Made by a program: the position numbers and the translations under genes
Assembly (NCBI GenBank): GCA_035644935.1
Contig: DASQNO010000092.1
Coordinates: forward strand, 1 to 53,018
Direction of reading: 5' to 3'
Source: CADCVW01 sp035644935
GTDB taxonomy: Bacteria; Pseudomonadota; Alphaproteobacteria; Sphingomonadales; Sphingomonadaceae
Length of the DNA stretch: 53,018 bases
Shown: piece by piece, positions 50,471 to 53,018 of the stretch
How the letters are laid out: every line of letters begins with the position of its first letter
How positions within the stretch are numbered: position 1 is the first letter of the stretch
The notes under the pieces: generated by a model
What the model was told of the DNA's origin: nothing
Seen by the model: the letters and a program-made list of their open reading frames with translations, nothing else
The model's database searches: none

Positions 50471-51327
50471 CGCTCGGCCGAAAGCACGCGCCGCGCCTTG
50501 GCGATGGCGCGAAACGCCAGTGACTTGGCGTGGTTCTGTTCGGGGAAGCGCCCGGGCTCGCGCGGGTTCAGCCCGGCCTGGCGCAGCAACTGGTTCATGC
50601 CGCGCGCGGCGCTCTCGGCATAGCTCCATTCCGAACGCCAGGTGATGGAGAAGGACACGGATGGGGCGGGCCCGTTGCGCACGTAGTGGGGTGCCTTGAC
50701 AGGCACGTACACCGCGTCGCCCGGGTCCATCCGAAGGTCGACGCCTTTGGGCGCGAAGTCGTCCCGCCAGGGAAGATTGCGATGGCCGCCCGCGTGGTAG
50801 CGCTCGTGCTCGACGCCATGGGCAACCGTTTCGTCGCCCGCGGGAAAGACGGTGAACGTCTTGGACCCGCGGATCTGGCAGAGAATATTGTGCTCGGGGT
50901 CGAAGTGGAAGGGCGTCACTGCATTGGGCGACGACACGAAGATGAAGCCTTCCAGCTTCAGCATCTCGCCCGTGGCCTCCAGCACCGCCGGCCTGACCTC
51001 CGCCAGCGTGTCGTGGAGGAGGTCGCGATATGTCGGGTCCTGCTCGACGAACTTGAGCACCATCCAGGAGCCGTTCCTCTCGATCCCGCGGATCGTCTCG
51101 GCGATGCCCAGGCCGTTCGATGGCACCGCGGCGCCGTCAATACCGACGGGCAGGTCGCCGCGATTATATTCAACGTCCTTTTCCCGCATGCGCGCGCCCA
51201 GCTGCGCCAGCGCCTCCAGCTCGAACAGCGGGTGGCCGGCAAGTCCGTGGGGCAGCAGCACCGGTTGTTCGGGATAGGCGGCGACCAACCGCCGGATCGC
51301 CGCGTCGCTGAACACCTGGCCCGTCAT
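50467..51327 (-). CDS. JmjC/cupin-like protein (possible Fe(II)/2-oxoglutarate oxygenase)
   Basis: 286 aa from ATG 51327, overlapping the upstream stop (ATGA). It shows a metal-binding His-x-Asp...His set: His141/Asp143 in TPFHFDPEHN and His214 in VPVKAPHYVRNG, spaced as in cupin_8/JmjC hydroxylases. QIRGSKTFTVFP and MDPGDAVYVP complete the barrel. Related proteins hydroxylate protein or small-molecule substrates; the substrate here is unknown. The N-terminal ~75 residues precede the barrel and are helix-rich. It is between a GNAT-type and a deacetylase gene, all overlapping, so they surely form one transcript. Confidence 0.85.
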   Translation of the reverse strand: MTGQVFSDAAIRRLVAAYPEQPVLLPHGLAGHPLFELEALAQLGARMREKDVEYNRGDLPVGIDGAAVPSNGLGIAETIRGIERNGSWMVLKFVEQDPTYRDLLHDTLAEVRPAVLEATGEMLKLEGFIFVSSPNAVTPFHFDPEHNILCQIRGSKTFTVFPAGDETVAHGVEHERYHAGGHRNLPWRDDFAPKGVDLRMDPGDAVYVPVKAPHYVRNGPAPSVSFSITWRSEWSYAESAARGMNQLLRQAGLNPREPGRFPEQNHAKSLAFRAIAKARRVLSAER

Positions 51328-52526
51328 GTTTTTTCTCCTCGTGCGGCGCGCATGCCGCGCCAACGCGCGGACGCCGATTCCAGTCCCCGCGCCAACCCGA
51401 AGATCGCGCCGCGGCGGAGGCCGCGCAACTTCAAGCTGACGCGCACGATCGCGCGCCGCTCGCCCCACAGGCTGTCGATCATCGGATGATCCGGCGCCGC
51501 GCAACTGTCCATCCACTCGAGGTCGGCGCGCTCCATCAACTGAAGGTTGTCGAGCTGGATGAGAACGCCCGGCGAATATCTCGCATAAGCCTCGTCGAAG
51601 GCGGTCTTGAAGGAAAAGGAGCCGGGCGGGCACAGGAAGTTGACCAGCATAGCGATCGGCTTGCCGTTCAGGTCCATTCGCCGGAACTCCAGCCTTCCGG
51701 CCGCGAGCGCCCCCGCCAGCGCCTGGCGGAAGAAAGCTTCCGTCTCGGGCGCGCTTGCCAGCGACGACCCGGCGCGGCCTTTCCAGCCGCCATGCTCAAG
51801 CGCCAGGAACGCGTCGCACCACGCCCCAAGCGAAGCCGCGTCCCCCAACGTTTCCGCCGTCACCGTGCCAAGATCGCCCAGCCGCCGCTGCAGCCGGCCG
51901 AGTTCCTTGCGCTTCTTCTTGCGCACAGTGTCGGCGTAATAAGCCTCCGCGGACAACGGGCTCGCCAGCAGCGCGCGGACTTCCCGGTGGACCGAGTCGC
52001 ATGGTCGCCCGGTCGCGCGCGCGGCGGCGAGCAGGCCCGCATACGCCGTTCCGCCTTCGGCGAGCCCGGCCACATGCAGGAAGCCCGGCGCCCAATCGGC
52101 CCGGTCGAGCGCCGTCAGTGCTTCCGTCCAGAAGCGCGTCTCGAACCCCCGCCGGATCAACGGTACGCCCAGAAAGCTGTTGGCGTGTTTCCAGTTCTGC
52201 ACATGGCGCACGGGGACGCGGCCGTAATGCCCCGCCACCGTCACGGGCAGCAGCCCGACCAGCCGCGAACCCTGCCATACCTGCACCAGCCGCGCATCCG
52301 CGTCCGCGCCTGCGAAGGCGCGCAGCCCCGGCTCGGCGAACCAGCGTTCGGCGAAGCTGTTGGGCTCGGCCGCATCGCCGGCAAGATCGTCCCACGCCTG
52401 GCGTAGCGCGTCGTCGATCGCAGACGCGGGGACGATGCGGACGGCCGTGTCACCGCCGTCGCGCGCGGCGGGCGCGACGCGGCCAGTGGCCAACTCGTCG
52501 TCAAGCCTTTGCAATAAAATCGCCAC
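51324..52526 (-). CDS. GNAT/FemAB-like acyltransferase (CelD/BcsL type)
   Basis: 400 aa from GTG 52526. It has the double-GNAT layout of FemAB/CelD enzymes: an N-terminal half with NSFAERWFAEPGLRAFA, LLPVTVAGHYGRVPV and HVQNWKHANSFLGVPLI, a basic hinge VRKKKRKELGRLQRRLGDLG (about 200-219), and a C-terminal half with LEHGGWKGRAGSSLAS, GKPIAMLVNFLCPPGSFSFK and ARYSPGVLIQLDNLQ. This type transfers acyl or aminoacyl groups to polysaccharides or peptidoglycan-like acceptors. It is longer than XrtA-associated FemAB proteins. It heads the operon and is divergent from ssrA. Confidence 0.85.
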   Translation of the reverse strand: MAILLQRLDDELATGRVAPAARDGGDTAVRIVPASAIDDALRQAWDDLAGDAAEPNSFAERWFAEPGLRAFAGADADARLVQVWQGSRLVGLLPVTVAGHYGRVPVRHVQNWKHANSFLGVPLIRRGFETRFWTEALTALDRADWAPGFLHVAGLAEGGTAYAGLLAAARATGRPCDSVHREVRALLASPLSAEAYYADTVRKKKRKELGRLQRRLGDLGTVTAETLGDAASLGAWCDAFLALEHGGWKGRAGSSLASAPETEAFFRQALAGALAAGRLEFRRMDLNGKPIAMLVNFLCPPGSFSFKTAFDEAYARYSPGVLIQLDNLQLMERADLEWMDSCAAPDHPMIDSLWGERRAIVRVSLKLRGLRRGAIFGLARGLESASARWRGMRAARGEKT

Positions 52527-52659
52527 CGATTACCCGCACGTCCCGTCCGTCCAAGGCGAGGCTTCTAACCGGCCTTTGTAAAGATTGTCTGGCCGGCGCG
52601 CTCACTTCCCATTCACCGCATGGCCGCTATATCGGTCGGTGCCGGGTCAAACCGGCTAT
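52527..52659. promoter_or_regulatory. Divergent region between GNAT operon and ssrA
   Basis: About 130 gene-free bases. CCGGCC (52569-52574) and GGCCGG (52591-52596) form a 6-bp dyad enclosing TTTGTAAAGATTGTCT, whose TTTGTAAAG is shared with the element upstream of the priming transferase. It must hold the promoters of both ssrA and the GNAT operon; I cannot assign -35/-10 boxes with confidence. Confidence 0.3.
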
Positions 52660-53018
52660 GGCGATAAACGATGCCGTGAAATAGGCGCAGCGGACCCGGG
52701 GGCAGTACCCGGCGGCTCCACCATGAGCTGAGCCCCTCGGCGGCACGCTTCACGCGTGCTGCCGTGTGGCTCGGCTCCTAGAGGGGCCGAACTAGGATCG
52801 ACGTGTGTTGAAAGACGGAATTCTTTGCCCGGCCTGAATGCGCCGTAAAACCGTTCAAAACGATAAGTGCCAACGACAACGAGGCGCTCGCGATCGCTGC
52901 GTAACTGAGACCTCACGGTTAAAGTTACAAAACGAAAGCGCGGTCCGGACCGCACCGGGCAACAGAAGCGGAAACCAGCGGCCCGGGGGGGCCGGGCAAC
53001 AGAACCCCCCACCTTTTC
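52660..53018 (+). ncRNA. ssrA: Circularly permuted two-piece tmRNA (3' part may run past the window)
   Basis: The acceptor piece comes first: a T-arm CCGGG-GGCAGTA-CCCGG and 3' end CGGCTCC-ACCA ending at 52723. A spacer (52724-52782) folds into a strong hairpin (GGCGGCACGC / GCGTGCTGCC). The coding piece begins GGGGCCGAACTAGGATCGAC at 52783; its GGGGCCG pairs with CGGCTCC of the acceptor piece (7 bp, one G-U). The tag frame at 52869-52904 reads ANDNEALAIAA then TAA. Downstream, repeated CCGGGCAACAGAA elements (52946 and 52994 regions) mark pseudoknots. This order is diagnostic for alphaproteobacterial ssrA, which is processed into two RNAs. The exact 5' end of the acceptor piece and the 3' end are not determined. 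Confidence 0.93.

Noticed and set aside
48560..50623. 687-codon plus-strand open frame
   Set aside because: Antisense to TPM, LemA and deacetylase genes, which have signal peptides and motifs.
51324..52526. XrtA-associated FemAB protein
   Set aside because: The GNAT-like protein is longer, has CelD/BcsL features and sits 12 kb from the prs block with other partners.
1..53018. CRISPR arrays, insertion sequences, prophage or integrase genes
   Set aside because: No regularly spaced direct repeats, transposase, integrase or phage structural motifs were seen on either strand.

Overview
The window looks like chromosomal DNA of a GC-rich alphaproteobacterium, most likely a sphingomonad (Sphingomonadales). 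The evidence is uniformly high GC, tight ATGA/TGATG/GTGA gene overlaps, sphingomonad-type small palindromic repeats, an NDUFS4-type complex I accessory protein, and a circularly permuted two-piece tmRNA at the right edge whose tag reads ANDNEALAIAA.

Region 1 (about 1-25.1 kb) is an exopolysaccharide locus. From 22.1 kb leftwards all genes lie on the minus strand: a GT4 glycosyltransferase, a Wzc-type tyrosine autokinase/chain-length protein with a translationally coupled membrane TPR protein, an O-antigen ligase-like protein, an AsnB-type amidotransferase, a small membrane-anchored SmpA/BamE-like protein, further GT4 and GT2 transferases, UDP-glucuronate decarboxylase, a Wzx-type flippase, two SAM methyltransferases, a Wzy-type polymerase, a two-domain oxidoreductase and a heparinase II/III-type lyase cut by the left edge. 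Divergent to it (22.2-24.5 kb, plus strand) sit two hexapeptide-repeat acyltransferases and a crotonase; a QdtA/FdtA-type 3,4-ketoisomerase (24.6-25.1 kb, minus) faces them. Together they suggest a repeat unit with pentose and an acylated amino or deoxy sugar. No outer-membrane Wza/GumB exporter is visible.

Region 2 (25.3-32.9 kb) is mostly metabolic: ferredoxin-type reductase, a small membrane peptide with its own terminator, tRNA-Ala(CGC), zinc-type NADP oxidoreductase, neutral zinc metallopeptidase, 3-hydroxybutyrate dehydrogenase, a DUF4893 lipoprotein, an aldo/keto reductase and mannose-1-phosphate guanylyltransferase.

Region 3 (33.0-39.6 kb, plus strand) is an XrtA/PEP-CTERM regulatory block: TIGR03013-type priming sugar transferase, PrsK histidine kinase, PrsR sigma-54 activator and a PrsT-like TPR protein, all overlapping or separated by 1 nt. 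The exosortase and PEP-CTERM substrates are not in the window. The priming transferase and ManC probably feed the Region 1 polysaccharide.

Region 4 (39.7-53.0 kb) holds a SIMPL protein, an Uup-type ABC-F ATPase, a small PepSY-like secreted protein, a PhoPQ-like two-component pair with a REP pair wedged between its genes, polyprenyl diphosphate synthase, an NDUFS4-like protein, a Nudix hydrolase, a LemA/TPM operon, an operon of GNAT/FemAB-like transferase, JmjC/cupin-like protein and NodB-like deacetylase, and the permuted ssrA gene. Functional assignments rest on motif and family recognition by eye; no database search was run.
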